A DNA stretch of 64,000 bases from contig JAHQVT010000006.1 in NCBI GenBank assembly GCA_019634165.1, forward strand, positions 310,001 to 374,000, given 5' to 3'. Made by a program: the position numbers and the translations under genes. Shown here piece by piece: positions 54,438 to 63,698 of the stretch (the first letter of the stretch is position 1; each line of letters opens with the position of its first letter). A model generated the notes under the pieces. It was not told where the DNA came from, ran no database searches, and saw only the letters and a list, made by a program, of their open reading frames with translations. The stretch comes from Rhodospirillales bacterium. Its GTDB lineage: Bacteria; Pseudomonadota; Alphaproteobacteria; Rhodospirillales; Thalassospiraceae.

Positions 54438-54453
54438 TGTGACGACTGTCACA
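54438..54453. promoter_or_regulatory. Perfect CRP-type operator, class II position
   Basis: TGTGA-CGACTG-TCACA, an exact consensus match, centred at 54445.5. A -10-like TATTAA (54475-54480) predicts a start at 54487, which puts the operator centre at -41.5, the standard class II activator position. Confidence 0.6.
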
Positions 54454-54474
54454 GAATTGGGCAGGGTGCGCAGG

Positions 54475-54480
54475 TATTAA
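54475..54480 (+). promoter_or_regulatory. Predicted -10 element of the small RNA promoter
   Basis: TATTAA. There is no good -35 hexamer; the perfect CRP-type operator occupies that region, as expected for an activator-dependent promoter. Confidence 0.4.
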
Positions 54481-54486
54481 TATTGT

Positions 54487-54569
54487 TGTGACGGGCATTT
54501 CGATTGTCCGGCACATCTCCCCCAAGAGAGTTTACTGGCCGTACATTATTATGTACGGCCACTTTTTTT
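54487..54569 (+). ncRNA. Predicted CRP-controlled small RNA (about 83 nt)
   Basis: Predicted from structure only. Starting near 54487, the transcript folds as a 5' hairpin (CGGGCA / UGUCCG, 6 bp, 7-nt loop). A small stem UCUC-CCCCAA-GAGA follows with a C-rich loop that could pair with Shine-Dalgarno sequences. It ends in an 11-bp terminator stem and T7. No open reading frame of note lies in it. It sits between the CRP-type gene and DUF423. The C-rich hairpin loop is like the anti-Shine-Dalgarno loops of known alphaproteobacterial sRNAs. Alternatively it is a premature-termination leader of the DUF423 gene. Confidence 0.45.
54536..54569 (+). terminator. Rho-independent terminator of the predicted sRNA
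   Basis: T-GGCCGTACAT (54536-54546), TATT loop, ATGTACGGCC-A (54551-54561), then C and T7 (54563-54569). Very strong; it has no protein gene immediately upstream, since the CRP-type gene ended 195 nt before. Confidence 0.9.
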
Positions 54570-54653
54570 GCGTTTTCGCATGGTAAGAATCATCTTGGAT
54601 GACTAGTCTTGCGCGATCATTTTGATTTAGCAGCGCAATAGGGGAACCCACAT

Positions 54654-55028
54654 ATGCGAATTTCTGTTGTTATGGCGGGTGTGAATGGGGCAATGGCGGT
54701 TGGTCTTGGTGCGTTTGCAGCGCATGGTTTGACCGGTAGCGAGATGGATTATGCCCGTGGCCTGGTCGAGAAGGGCGCGCATTACCAGCTTGTTCATGCT
54801 GTTGCCTTGGCTGCGATTGCGGGTCTTGTTCACCATGTTCCTGATGAGGAATGCTTGCGTCTTGCTGCTTACGCCATGTTGGCGGGCATTCTGCTGTTCT
54901 GTGGTTCGCTATATGTCATCGCCTTTAGCGGTATCGCAGCTTTTGGTGCTGTTGCGCCAATTGGCGGCTTGGCCCTTATTGGTGGCTGGTTGCTGTTGGC
55001 AGCAGCGGGGTATCGCTGCTTTCGCTAA
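54654..55028 (+). CDS. DUF423 family inner-membrane protein
   Basis: 124 residues with about four membrane helices. A hallmark GAFGAHGL-like motif appears as GLGAFAAHGL, and YQLVHAVALAAIAGL and FSGIAAFGAVAPIGGLALIGGW follow. This family (YgdD-like) is widespread, small and uncharacterised. AGGGGAA precedes the ATG. Single gene, terminated by a strong bidirectional hairpin. Confidence 0.9.
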   Translation: MRISVVMAGVNGAMAVGLGAFAAHGLTGSEMDYARGLVEKGAHYQLVHAVALAAIAGLVHHVPDEECLRLAAYAMLAGILLFCGSLYVIAFSGIAAFGAVAPIGGLALIGGWLLLAAAGYRCFR

Positions 55029-55090
55029 ACCGTTCAAAACGGCACGTGATAGGTGGACCTGCACCGTATCGATTTTTAGAACAGCGTAAA

Positions 55091-55122
55091 AAAAAGACGT
55101 GTCCCGAAGGACACGTCTTTTT
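55091..55122. terminator. Bidirectional terminator between DUF423 and rpmG
   Basis: AAAAAGACGTGTCC-CGAA-GGACACGTCTTTTT: 14 bp, tetraloop, A tract on one side and T tract on the other. Confidence 0.92.
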
Positions 55123-55158
55123 AAAAGTCTGGTTGTAATCAGATTCCGAAGAACCAGA

Positions 55159-55326
55159 TTACTTCATTTTCGCTTCTTTGAACACGACGTGCTTACGCAC
55201 GACCGGGTCGTACTTGCGAAACTGGAATTTCTCGGTGGTATTCCGCGGGTTCTTCTTAACAACATAGAAGTAACCGGTATCTGCGGTGCTTACCAACTTT
55301 ACGAGGATCGAAGCGGGCTTCGCCAT
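55159..55326 (-). CDS. rpmG: 50S ribosomal protein L33
   Basis: 55 residues, reading [20 protein letters not shown], then [20 protein letters not shown] and a basic end. Typical of proteobacterial L33. It has no cysteines, so it is the zinc-independent form. Found by eye on the minus strand between DUF423 and the Ctp protease. Own promoter and terminator, so a single-gene unit. Confidence 0.96.
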   Translation of the reverse strand: MAKPASILVKLVSTADTGYFYVVKKNPRNTTEKFQFRKYDPVVRKHVVFKEAKMK

Positions 55327-55365
55327 GTCTCTGCATCCTGTGTTCAGGTGTATCTCAGGCGCCGG

Positions 55366-55393
55366 AACATAAAGGTTATCGCCAGAGTGTCAA
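55366..55393 (-). promoter_or_regulatory. Sigma-70 promoter of rpmG
   Basis: On the minus strand, TTGACA (55393-55388), a 16-nt spacer and TATGTT (55371-55366), about 40 nt before the start codon. Consensus -35. Confidence 0.7.
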
Positions 55394-55420
55394 GCCATTT
55401 TGGCAAAAAAGAATGCATTT

Positions 55421-57028
55421 TTAATGCGTCTCGAAAGTGTCGGCGATTTCCTGCTGTCCGATGAAGGCAAGATGCTTGTAATCAGGGCTATTTTTCAACA
55501 ATTGCAGCGCAACTTCGACGTCAAATACATCGCCATTCGCGTTTGCCGGGCAAACATTTCGAAGTTCCCGACGGCTTTTTTCATCCTGATAATCAAGGTT
55601 GCGCCATTTCACCATCAGCGCGGCAATTTGGTCGCGTTGTGAGAGCGCATCGCTCACCGGATGAACTGCGTTCTTACCATCATCAGACTGCGTGCAAATA
55701 GCCGGGAAAATCCCGATCCTGTCAAACGTGTAGCCCGAAGGGGCGGTCATGCGAGACCAGGTAAAGGTCAGTGTCCCATGATTGGGTAAGTCATTGATTG
55801 CTTGAACGGACCCTTTGCCAAAGCTCGTAGAGCCTACCAGAACGGCGCGGTTGCGGTCTTGTAGGGCTGCGGCGACCAATTCAGCCGATGAGGCCGTGCG
55901 GCCATCAATCAGAACGACAAGCGGCACACCATTTGTCAGATCGCGGCTGTCGGCCTTGAAAATATGGCGCGCCGCAGTCACGCGCGAGAATGTATTGCCG
56001 ATCGGACCATTTTCCAAGAACAGGTCGGCGACAGCAACACCTTGCTGCAATAAACCGCCGCGATTCCCGCGAAGATCCAAAATGACGCCCTTCAGGCCGT
56101 CCTTATAAAGCTGCGCTTTGAGAATGTTATCGCCAAGTACAGTTGCGGTTGCACTGTTAAAGCTGGTGACGCGGGCAATCAGAATGTTGTCGCGGAATTC
56201 GGCAAAGACCGTTCGGTCAATCACACGTTTGCGCATGATTTCCATCGGTGTTACAGCGTCTGAACCTGCAGTATTAACTTCTATGACGACGCTGCTGCCT
56301 TCTTCACCGTGAAGAAGGGCTGCGGCAAATGTGCTGGCCTTGCCATACATATCCTGACCGTCCACCGTCATAATCTGATCCCCGGGATGGAGGCCGGCAT
56401 TCGCCGCAGGGCTTTCAGGGTGTACGAGCTTAACCACAGGATATCCGGCACCACCGATCAGGCGCACACCGATCCCGATATAACCATCACGCCGGTTACG
56501 GGCGGATGCTGCCTGTTTTGGGCCTTCATACCGGCTATAGCGGTCTAGATTACGGATGGCACCGCTTACGAGTGCGGATTGGACATCAAGTGTGGGACTA
56601 TTACGCAAAAGTGGTGAATAAGCACGATAGGCGCCAAGACCGCGCAGCGTGATCTCAGACCAGACTAGAGTGCCTTCTGGGCTGACCGGATCATAAGCTG
56701 CTTGCGGTAATGTGATCGTTTGGATGGTTCGATTGTCATAGTGCAGTACCAGATCATCGGGGGTGATGCCGACCCGAATATCGGGATCAATTTCTGAAAG
56801 TCCATCAAGGGTGTTAACCAGAATTTGATCGCGGCTGATCGGATCAATGTAGCGTGAAGCCACAAGTTCTATGGTCTGGCTGATCAGTTCCCGGGTTTGA
56901 GGATCATCCGGTGCTGTTATCCCGGTAACCTGCGGCGTTCCACATGCTGCTTGGATCAAACAAAACCCAACCGCCGCGCCAATGCGCCGCCAACGGTGTA
57001 AACCGTTCTGCAGACGAAGGTTTTCCAT
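55421..57028 (-). CDS. S41 C-terminal processing peptidase, predicted lipoprotein
   Basis: 535 residues from ATG 57028; the frame stays open to 57112 but this start places a signal peptide first. Lipobox FCLIQAACG implies lipid anchoring in the periplasm. A PDZ domain follows (IGIGVRLIGGAGYPVVKLV, SPAANAGLHPGDQIMTVDG). The S41 protease core has GVILDLRGNRGGLL, the catalytic serine in DGRTASSAELVAAAL and the lysine in GSTSFGKGSVQ: a Ser/Lys dyad. It resembles CtpA/Prc, which trim or degrade periplasmic proteins, but the lipoprotein form and divergent C-terminus are less usual. The upstream neighbour on the same strand is DUF983. Confidence 0.85.
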   Translation of the reverse strand: MENLRLQNGLHRWRRIGAAVGFCLIQAACGTPQVTGITAPDDPQTRELISQTIELVASRYIDPISRDQILVNTLDGLSEIDPDIRVGITPDDLVLHYDNRTIQTITLPQAAYDPVSPEGTLVWSEITLRGLGAYRAYSPLLRNSPTLDVQSALVSGAIRNLDRYSRYEGPKQAASARNRRDGYIGIGVRLIGGAGYPVVKLVHPESPAANAGLHPGDQIMTVDGQDMYGKASTFAAALLHGEEGSSVVIEVNTAGSDAVTPMEIMRKRVIDRTVFAEFRDNILIARVTSFNSATATVLGDNILKAQLYKDGLKGVILDLRGNRGGLLQQGVAVADLFLENGPIGNTFSRVTAARHIFKADSRDLTNGVPLVVLIDGRTASSAELVAAALQDRNRAVLVGSTSFGKGSVQAINDLPNHGTLTFTWSRMTAPSGYTFDRIGIFPAICTQSDDGKNAVHPVSDALSQRDQIAALMVKWRNLDYQDEKSRRELRNVCPANANGDVFDVEVALQLLKNSPDYKHLAFIGQQEIADTFETH

Positions 57029-57123
57029 TTGTGATGGATCGATATCGACCACGCGAATAATCCGATTAAATATGGGAACCGAATTTGGGTATTCTATAGG
57101 AAAAACTGGCATTTAGCCAACGA

Positions 57124-57552
57124 CTATCCTTTGATCCGCATCGCCCATTGGGTGCCAAGAACCGCCCCTTTGATAAAGGGTAAAAATCCAAGGCACAGCA
57201 AAACTGTTGCCGGAAGCCAGATTGATAACTGCAGGCCAAATGATGGTTTTATGGATTGCTCCATCATCAATACGCCGGGAACCACGATATGTCCGACCAG
57301 AAAAATCGTGAAATAAGGCGGTGCATCATCACACCTGTATTCCCCGATAGGGTGGTGGCAAGAATTGCATTCGCTGCGGAGCTTTAGGTATCCGCCAAAG
57401 GCAAAGCCATTTCCACAATTGGGGCATTTGCGGCGGAAACCGCGGCGCAAGCCAAGGAAAAGGCGGCTGCTACTGCTTTGTGGGCCATTATCGGCGTTGT
57501 TATTGTGCGTGTGTTCCCGCGATTCAGGGGAGATATCTTTAGGCTCAGTCAT
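57124..57552 (-). CDS. DUF983 family membrane protein
   Basis: 142 residues. A charged N-terminus, then RGFRRKCPNCGNGFAFGGYL and CNSCHHPIGEYRCDDAPPYF, a CxxC...CxxC zinc-ribbon-like pair and the DDAPPYF signature of DUF983. Two membrane helices follow (FTIFLVGHIVVPGVL and WLPATVLLCLGFLPFIKG). Members often lie near cytochrome oxidase or ctpA genes; none of the former is here. Probable co-transcription with the protease gene downstream. Confidence 0.88.
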   Translation of the reverse strand: MTEPKDISPESREHTHNNNADNGPQSSSSRLFLGLRRGFRRKCPNCGNGFAFGGYLKLRSECNSCHHPIGEYRCDDAPPYFTIFLVGHIVVPGVLMMEQSIKPSFGLQLSIWLPATVLLCLGFLPFIKGAVLGTQWAMRIKG

Positions 57553-57739
57553 GGGGCGTTTTACTCCTGTTTCTTTCTAGCCCGCACTTGATCCGGGTGG
57601 CAAAAAGGGGCATTGAAACGGTAAGGCATCATCGTGATGTTCACGTGCACAGGCAAGAAAAATCGCTTGGACTAGATAAACTTCTGATCAAGATTTGTTT
57701 TGTTGACCAAGATAGAATACCGACCAAAGGAGTACCCCA

Positions 57740-58522
57740 GTGGGAAATGCAGACGCAATTGTCGCAAGTCTGAAACAGGACTTCATTGAGGACACCGTTG
57801 ATCGCATTGATCGTATTGAAACGATAATTGACCGCGTGGCAAGTGGACTGGATGGGGCGGCGGCCGGTATTGCCGAACTTCGCCGCGAGGCCCACACCGT
57901 AAAGGGGCTGGCCGGATCTTTTGGTTTTCCGTTGGTTGGGTCAATTGCCCATCGACTGGAAGATTACATCGCCGATATGACCGAGATTGACGATCTCGAA
58001 GCGGCGTCTCTGGTCGATTTTACCAGTTGGATTCGCGAAATCATTGAAAGCGGTACCAACCCGCCATCCGAGGAAGAAACCCGTATTCTGCGATCACTTC
58101 CGACCCGAAGTGTCAAAACAGATGATACAGCAGGAAAAAGCAATGCGGTTGTTGCACTCGATAAGGAAGTGTTGCTTGTGACCGCAACCGCCGTTCAGGC
58201 CAGTTTTTTGCAGCGTGAGTTGCGTCAAAAGGGTTTCCGTACCATTACCGCCCGAAATGCGGTTGAGGCGTTTGAAACGGTCGTGCAATCGCACCCTGAT
58301 GCGGTGATTACGGCGGCTGTTCTCGATGGTCTTAGTGGCATAGAACTGGTGCGTGCGCTTGCGGCGATGAAAACATTGGCGGACAAGAAGCTTGGCCTTT
58401 TGACCAGTTTTGATGCCAAGCATCCCGATCTTGAAGGACTGCCGGAGAATGTTGTTATCATTAACAACCGCGGCAAACAGACATCAGAACATCTGGCGAA
58501 ATTCATCGAAACCATGATGTAA
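57740..58522 (+). CDS. Hpt domain protein with C-terminal pseudo-receiver
   Basis: 260 residues from GTG 57740, with AAGGAG 7 nt upstream. Residues about 10-110 are an Hpt four-helix bundle; the phospho-accepting histidine lies in RREAHTVKGLAGSFGF. Residues about 140-260 follow the CheY fold (KEVLLVTATAVQASFLQREL, PDAVITAAVLDGLSGIELVRAL, LGLLTSFDAKH), but the acidic pair is TA and the phospho-Asp position is Ala. The conserved Lys is also missing. It is thus a phosphotransfer protein joined to a dead receiver. No kinase or response regulator adjoins, so its partners are unknown. Confidence 0.8.
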   Translation: MGNADAIVASLKQDFIEDTVDRIDRIETIIDRVASGLDGAAAGIAELRREAHTVKGLAGSFGFPLVGSIAHRLEDYIADMTEIDDLEAASLVDFTSWIREIIESGTNPPSEEETRILRSLPTRSVKTDDTAGKSNAVVALDKEVLLVTATAVQASFLQRELRQKGFRTITARNAVEAFETVVQSHPDAVITAAVLDGLSGIELVRALAAMKTLADKKLGLLTSFDAKHPDLEGLPENVVIINNRGKQTSEHLAKFIETMM

Positions 58523-58549
58523 TTGCTGTTCACGCAGGTTTAAGAACAA

Positions 58550-58573
58550 AAGGGCGGCCATTTGGCCGCCCTT
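58550..58573. terminator. Hairpin between the Hpt gene and rnr
   Basis: AAGGGCGGCC-ATTT-GGCCGCCCTT, a 10-bp perfect stem between convergent genes. The T tract is short on both sides, so termination strength is uncertain. Confidence 0.6.
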
Positions 58574-58601
58574 GGTCATTCTACTGGTGTTTTCCTTGGT
58601 C

Positions 58602-61022
58602 CTATTCGGGTTTGCTTCCGCCTTTGGGCGCATTGCGTGCTGTGCGGTTGGATGCCACCAGTTTACGTTGTTTTTTTGGCGTGGTTTTCTTTTTGCCAGG
58701 CTTGCCTTTGGTCGCCGATGTTCCACCCGGACCGTTGCCGTCACGCGGGGCTGATCGAAAACCGGGTTTGCTGCCGTGGCGATGGCTGCGGTCGCCGGGG
58801 CTTCCGCGTCGTTTATTTTGACCACGGCGGCCGCGTGGTCGTTCAACCAGATCACGCTCAGTAATATCGGCATGTTCGGCCAGACGTAGGGCCAGCGATC
58901 CTGTGGCCGCATCCGCATCGGCAATGCGCACAACCACGGCATCGCCAAGTTGGAACTTTTTGCCACGATTTTGCCCGACCAGCGCGTGGCTGGCAGCTTC
59001 ATGAACGTAATAGTCATCGGGCAAAGTAGAAATCGGCACAAGACCATCTGCACCGGTTTCATTTAGCGAAATGAACAAGCCAAAATGCGTAACCCCAGAA
59101 ATCTTGCCGGGGAATTCGGCACCGACTTTATCGGACATATAAGCCGCAACATAGCGATCAACAGCATCACGTTCAGCCATGGCTGCGCGGCGCTCTGTGC
59201 CTGAAATGTCTTCGCCAATTTGCTCGAACCGTTCGCCATCTTCTGGCGGCAATCCACCTTCGCCCAGTTTCAGTCCGGCAATTAAAGCGCGATGAACCAA
59301 GAGGTCGGCATAGCGTCGGATCGGGGATGTGAAATGGCCATATTTTTTCAATGCCAAGCCAAAATGCCCAATGTTATCGGGGCTATACATTGCTTGGGAT
59401 TGGCTGCGCAGAACGACCGTATTGATCAATTCAGATTCCGGCGTGTCTTTGGCCTTTTCAAGGATTTGGTTGAAGTCCCGCGGACGCAGAACGGCAGCCT
59501 TGTTAAGCGTGTAGCCCGCACCTTCAAGGAATTCCCGCAATGCTTCGAGCTTTTCCTCGCTTGGGGCATCGTGGATACGATACATGCAGGGCTGCTTGAT
59601 GCGTTCGAGTTCTTCGGCTGCACAAACATTGGCCGCGATCATGAATTCTTCGATCAGCTTGTGACTGTCAAATCGTGCGCGTGGCGCGATTGCGACAATC
59701 TGGCCTTGCTCGTTAAGTTCAATCTTGCGTTCTGGAACATCAAGTTCAAGCACACCACGACGTTTGCGGGCCTCTAGGAACGCATCAAATGCACCGTAAA
59801 GCGGCTTGATAATGCTATCGACCAGCGGACCGGTTGTGTCGTCTGGTTGGCCATCCTTGGCGCGCTGAACTTGATCATAGGTCAGGCGGGCTGCTGATCG
59901 CATCATACCACGGCAGAACTTATGGCGGATCTTATGACCATGCTTATCAAGCCACATCTCAACAGCCATACAGCCGCGGTCTTCGTGCGGAACCAGCGAA
60001 CACCAGCCGTTTGACAATTCAAATGGTAGCATCGGCACTACGCGATCCGGGAAGTAGCAACTATTGCCGCGTTTTACGGCTTCGCGGTCCAATGCATCGC
60101 CGGGGCGCACATACCAAGACACATCAGCAATCGCGACCATGATGTGCCAGCCGCCTTCATTTTCAGGATCGGTGTCGGCTTCGGCCCAAACGGCGTCATC
60201 GTAATCGCGCGCATCTGCACCATCAATGGTGACAAGCGGAATGTCGCGAAGGTCGGTTCGCTTGCTCAGCGGCGTTGCCTTGGAATCCCGTGCCTGAAGT
60301 TCGACTTCTGGCGGGAATTCAAACGGGATGCCGCGCGCATGGATGGACACAAGACTGATAGATTTTGGTTCGTTGATATTTCCAAGAACTTCTGTAATCC
60401 GGCCTTTGCGCAAACCAAAATGTTTGCCCGGCAGAATTTCAGTCAATACCAGTGCGCCAGCTTCAAGGTCTGGATGGTCATCCTTTGGAACAGCAATCTC
60501 ACCGCTATCCTTACGGTCCGTTGGGACAACGCGGCCTTCGCGTTCATTCGGGCGATAAAGCCCTAATACGCGTTGCGGGCCGCTGCCCAGAACCTTCATG
60601 ATGCTGGCTTCATAGGTGTGCTTGCCGGTATAGCGAAGTTTGGCAAGAATCTTGTCACCAATGCCCGGCGCACTTGGCCCGCCACGACGGATTGATTTGA
60701 CCAGAATGTGTGGCGGTTCGTAATCGTGTTTCCAAACGTTCGGTTTGGCTAGAACTTCACCTTCATCGTCGATGCCGGTGATTTCAAGTACCTCAACCGG
60801 GGGCAGGCGGTCTGGTCGGTCGAACCGCTTACGGCCTTTGACGACATCACCACCAATGTTCAGGTCTTTAAGAACCTTCTTAAGCTCGATCTTCGCTGCA
60901 CCTTTGATGTTAAAGGCGCGCGCAATATCGCGCTTGCCCACAGGCGTGGGGCTCATACTAATGAATTCGATGATTTCTTCCCGGCTTGGGAAGTATTTCT
61001 TGTCTTCTGTATCGTTCGCCAA
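58602..61022 (-). CDS. rnr: Ribonuclease R
   Basis: 806 residues from TTG 61022 (AAAGGA about 10 nt upstream); the next in-frame methionine would cut into the N-terminal helix-turn-helix. Order: HTH (REEIIEFISMSPTPVGKRDI), cold-shock/OB domains, RNB catalytic domain (IPLVTIDGADARDYDDAVWA with the metal aspartates; YFPDRVVPMLPFELSNGWCS; GHFGLALKKYGHFTSPIRRY), S1 domain (GLFISLNETGADGLV) and a basic Lys/Arg/Gly-rich tail of about 80 residues. Processive 3'-5' RNase that degrades structured RNA. 48 nt from topA and probably in the same transcript. Confidence 0.95.
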   Translation of the reverse strand: MANDTEDKKYFPSREEIIEFISMSPTPVGKRDIARAFNIKGAAKIELKKVLKDLNIGGDVVKGRKRFDRPDRLPPVEVLEITGIDDEGEVLAKPNVWKHDYEPPHILVKSIRRGGPSAPGIGDKILAKLRYTGKHTYEASIMKVLGSGPQRVLGLYRPNEREGRVVPTDRKDSGEIAVPKDDHPDLEAGALVLTEILPGKHFGLRKGRITEVLGNINEPKSISLVSIHARGIPFEFPPEVELQARDSKATPLSKRTDLRDIPLVTIDGADARDYDDAVWAEADTDPENEGGWHIMVAIADVSWYVRPGDALDREAVKRGNSCYFPDRVVPMLPFELSNGWCSLVPHEDRGCMAVEMWLDKHGHKIRHKFCRGMMRSAARLTYDQVQRAKDGQPDDTTGPLVDSIIKPLYGAFDAFLEARKRRGVLELDVPERKIELNEQGQIVAIAPRARFDSHKLIEEFMIAANVCAAEELERIKQPCMYRIHDAPSEEKLEALREFLEGAGYTLNKAAVLRPRDFNQILEKAKDTPESELINTVVLRSQSQAMYSPDNIGHFGLALKKYGHFTSPIRRYADLLVHRALIAGLKLGEGGLPPEDGERFEQIGEDISGTERRAAMAERDAVDRYVAAYMSDKVGAEFPGKISGVTHFGLFISLNETGADGLVPISTLPDDYYVHEAASHALVGQNRGKKFQLGDAVVVRIADADAATGSLALRLAEHADITERDLVERPRGRRGQNKRRGSPGDRSHRHGSKPGFRSAPRDGNGPGGTSATKGKPGKKKTTPKKQRKLVASNRTARNAPKGGSKPE

Positions 61023-61070
61023 GTTTGTGGCGTCCTTTCAATTATAATCCATTCAAAAGGAAGGCGGCGA

Positions 61071-63698
61071 TTAAGTCGCCGCCGCCTTTTTCGTGGTTTT
61101 CTTTTTCGCTGCAGGTTTTTTTGCAGTTTTCTTTTTAGCAGGCGTTGTTTTGGTCGCCGTTTTCTTGGCCGGGGCTTTGGACGTTTTGCCCGACTTGGCT
61201 TCCTTTTCCTTGATTGCCTTTATCGCCATTTCAAGCGTGATGTCATCGCGCTCTACATCGCGGATATTGGCGATTGTCTTTTTGTGTTTAACAAACGGTC
61301 CCCAGCGCCCGACAGCAACAAAAATCGGTTCATTGTCATCCGGGTGCTTGCCGATTTCCTTGCCGGCCTTTTCGCGTTTGTCTGCGACAAGCGTAATGGC
61401 GCGGTTTTCACCAATGGTCAGAACGTCATCATCAGCCTTAAGCGACGCGAAAATGCTGCCAGCTTGAATATAAGGTCCGAAACGGCCGATATTGGCTTTC
61501 ATTTCTTCGCCCGTATCCGGATAGATGCCGACAAAACGCGGTAAGGTCAGAAGTTCTTCTGCCTTGGATAGATCCACTACAGATGGTTCCAAACCTTTGG
61601 GAAGGGAAGTGCGTTTCGGTTTAACTTTTTTAGGTTTGCCGTTTTTGCCTTCAACTTCTTCTTCTTCACCAAGCTGCACGTAAACGCCATACGGGCCTTT
61701 GCGAAGTGTAATTTCCTTACCGGTTTCCTTGTCGATGCCAAGAACCTTTGGTCCAGCATCAAGTTCGGAATCGCTGCCGTTTTCATTGGCGACCAATGGA
61801 CGGGTAAAATTACAGTCCGGATAGTTCGAACAGCCAAGGAATGCCCCGAATTTGCCAAGCTTAAGGCTTAGCGTGCCATCGCTGCATTTCGGACATTTAT
61901 GTGGGTCAGTACCGTCTTCTCTGGTCGGGAAAAGATAGTTTTCCAGCATCACCTGAAGCGCATCAAGCACATCGGTAATTTTCAGTTCTTTGGCTTCGTC
62001 GACATTGCCTTTGAACGATTTCCAGAAATCCTTGAGAACATCCTTCCAGGCCAGTTTGCCCATCGAGACTTCATCAAGCTGGTTTTCCAGATCGGCTGTG
62101 AAGTTGTACTGCACATAGCGCTCAAAGAACTTCGATAGGAAGGCGGTTACCAAACGGCCGCGGTCCTGTGCGACAAAACGTCGGCGTTCGAGAAGAACAT
62201 AGTTACGATCCTGAAGCACCGAGATGATTGACGCATAGGTCGATGGGCGGCCGATGCCAAGTTCTTCCATCTTTTTAACCAGACTCGCCTCGGTGTAGCG
62301 GGGCGGCGGCTGGGTAAAGTGCTGATCAATGCTGACTTTACCAAGATTGGGCTTTTGACCTTCGGCAAGTGGCGGCAGACGACGATCTTTTTCGTCATCT
62401 GAATCATCATCTTTGCCTTCTTGATACAGCTTCAGGAAGCCATCAAATTTTACGACCGAACCGTTGGCGCGCAAAACAACATGATTGTCGTTTGATGACA
62501 GATCAACAGCCACCTGATCAAAACGGGCGTCTTCCATCTGACAGGCAACGGTACGTTTCCAGATCAAGGTGTAAAGGGCAAGTTGGTCCTTATCGAGATG
62601 ACGCGACACCTGATCAGGGCGACGGAACAAATCGGTTGGTCTGACCGCTTCGTGGGCCTCTTGGGCATTCTTGGCCTTGTTGGCAAAGCTGCGTGGACTT
62701 GCCGGAAGATAGGCTTCGCCATAATCCTTGCCGATTAGGCGGCGCGCTGCTGCCAATGCTTCCTGTGACAGGATCACGGCATCGGTACGCATATAGGTGA
62801 TCAGGCCGACGGTCTCGCCACCAATATCAACACCCTCATACAGGCGTTGGGCAAGCTGCATGGTGCGTTTTGCCCCAAAGCCAAGCTTACGCGATGCTTC
62901 CTGTTGCAAGGTTGAGGTGGTGAAAGGTGGCTGCGGACGACGTTTGACGTCTTTGCGCTCAACCTTGGAAACGGTGTAGCTGCGGCTTTCGACTTTTTCC
63001 TGTGCGACCTTGGCGGCGTTTTCATTGCCAAGGGCAAGTTTATCAAGCTTTTCGCCGTTCAGGTGGGTAAGGCGGGCTGAAAAATTGCCTTCGGGAACAG
63101 CAAAGCCTGCTTCAAGCGACCAGTATTCGTCGGCTTTAAATGCCTCGATTTCAATTTCACGCTCGCAGATCAGGCGCAAAGCAACCGACTGCACACGGCC
63201 AGCCGAACGCGAACCGGGCAGTTTGCGCCATAGAACCGGTGAAAGGTTAAACCCAACCAAATAATCCAATGCGCGGCGCGCCAGATAGGCATCGACCAGC
63301 TCTTGATTAAGTTCACGTGGATTGGCAATTGCTTCGGTTACGGCTTTCTTGGTGATCTCGTGGAACACGACGCGATGGACATCACGACCGCGGAGCAGCT
63401 TTTTCTGCTCGAGAACTTCAAGAATATGCCACGAAATTGCTTCCCCTTCGCGATCCGGGTCAGTCGCGAGGTAGATTGTGTCGGAGTCTCTGGCCGCAGC
63501 GGCAATTTCCTTGATCTGCTTTTCAGATCGACCGTCTGTCTCCCAGATCATCGAAAAATCGTTATCGGTATCTACCGATCCGTCTTTTGACGGTAGATCA
63601 CGGATGTGACCGAAAGAGGCCAGCACCTTATAATCATCACCGAGATATTTGTTGATCGTCTTTGCTTTGGCCGGTGATTCGACGATGACAAGATTCAT
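61071..63698 (-). CDS. topA: DNA topoisomerase I
   Basis: 875 residues. TOPRIM domain at the N-terminus (NLVIVESPAKAKTINKYL; LATDPDREGEAISWHI), the active-site tyrosine in GLITYMRTDAVILSQEAL, and one Cys4 zinc finger (CPKCSDGTLSLKLGKFGAF ... SNYPDC). More topoisomerase C-terminal repeats follow, ending in an Ala/Lys-rich tail like those of histone H1-type proteins. Relaxes negative supercoils. Gene order dprA-topA-rnr is common in alphaproteobacteria. Confidence 0.97.
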   Translation of the reverse strand: MNLVIVESPAKAKTINKYLGDDYKVLASFGHIRDLPSKDGSVDTDNDFSMIWETDGRSEKQIKEIAAAARDSDTIYLATDPDREGEAISWHILEVLEQKKLLRGRDVHRVVFHEITKKAVTEAIANPRELNQELVDAYLARRALDYLVGFNLSPVLWRKLPGSRSAGRVQSVALRLICEREIEIEAFKADEYWSLEAGFAVPEGNFSARLTHLNGEKLDKLALGNENAAKVAQEKVESRSYTVSKVERKDVKRRPQPPFTTSTLQQEASRKLGFGAKRTMQLAQRLYEGVDIGGETVGLITYMRTDAVILSQEALAAARRLIGKDYGEAYLPASPRSFANKAKNAQEAHEAVRPTDLFRRPDQVSRHLDKDQLALYTLIWKRTVACQMEDARFDQVAVDLSSNDNHVVLRANGSVVKFDGFLKLYQEGKDDDSDDEKDRRLPPLAEGQKPNLGKVSIDQHFTQPPPRYTEASLVKKMEELGIGRPSTYASIISVLQDRNYVLLERRRFVAQDRGRLVTAFLSKFFERYVQYNFTADLENQLDEVSMGKLAWKDVLKDFWKSFKGNVDEAKELKITDVLDALQVMLENYLFPTREDGTDPHKCPKCSDGTLSLKLGKFGAFLGCSNYPDCNFTRPLVANENGSDSELDAGPKVLGIDKETGKEITLRKGPYGVYVQLGEEEEVEGKNGKPKKVKPKRTSLPKGLEPSVVDLSKAEELLTLPRFVGIYPDTGEEMKANIGRFGPYIQAGSIFASLKADDDVLTIGENRAITLVADKREKAGKEIGKHPDDNEPIFVAVGRWGPFVKHKKTIANIRDVERDDITLEMAIKAIKEKEAKSGKTSKAPAKKTATKTTPAKKKTAKKPAAKKKTTKKAAAT

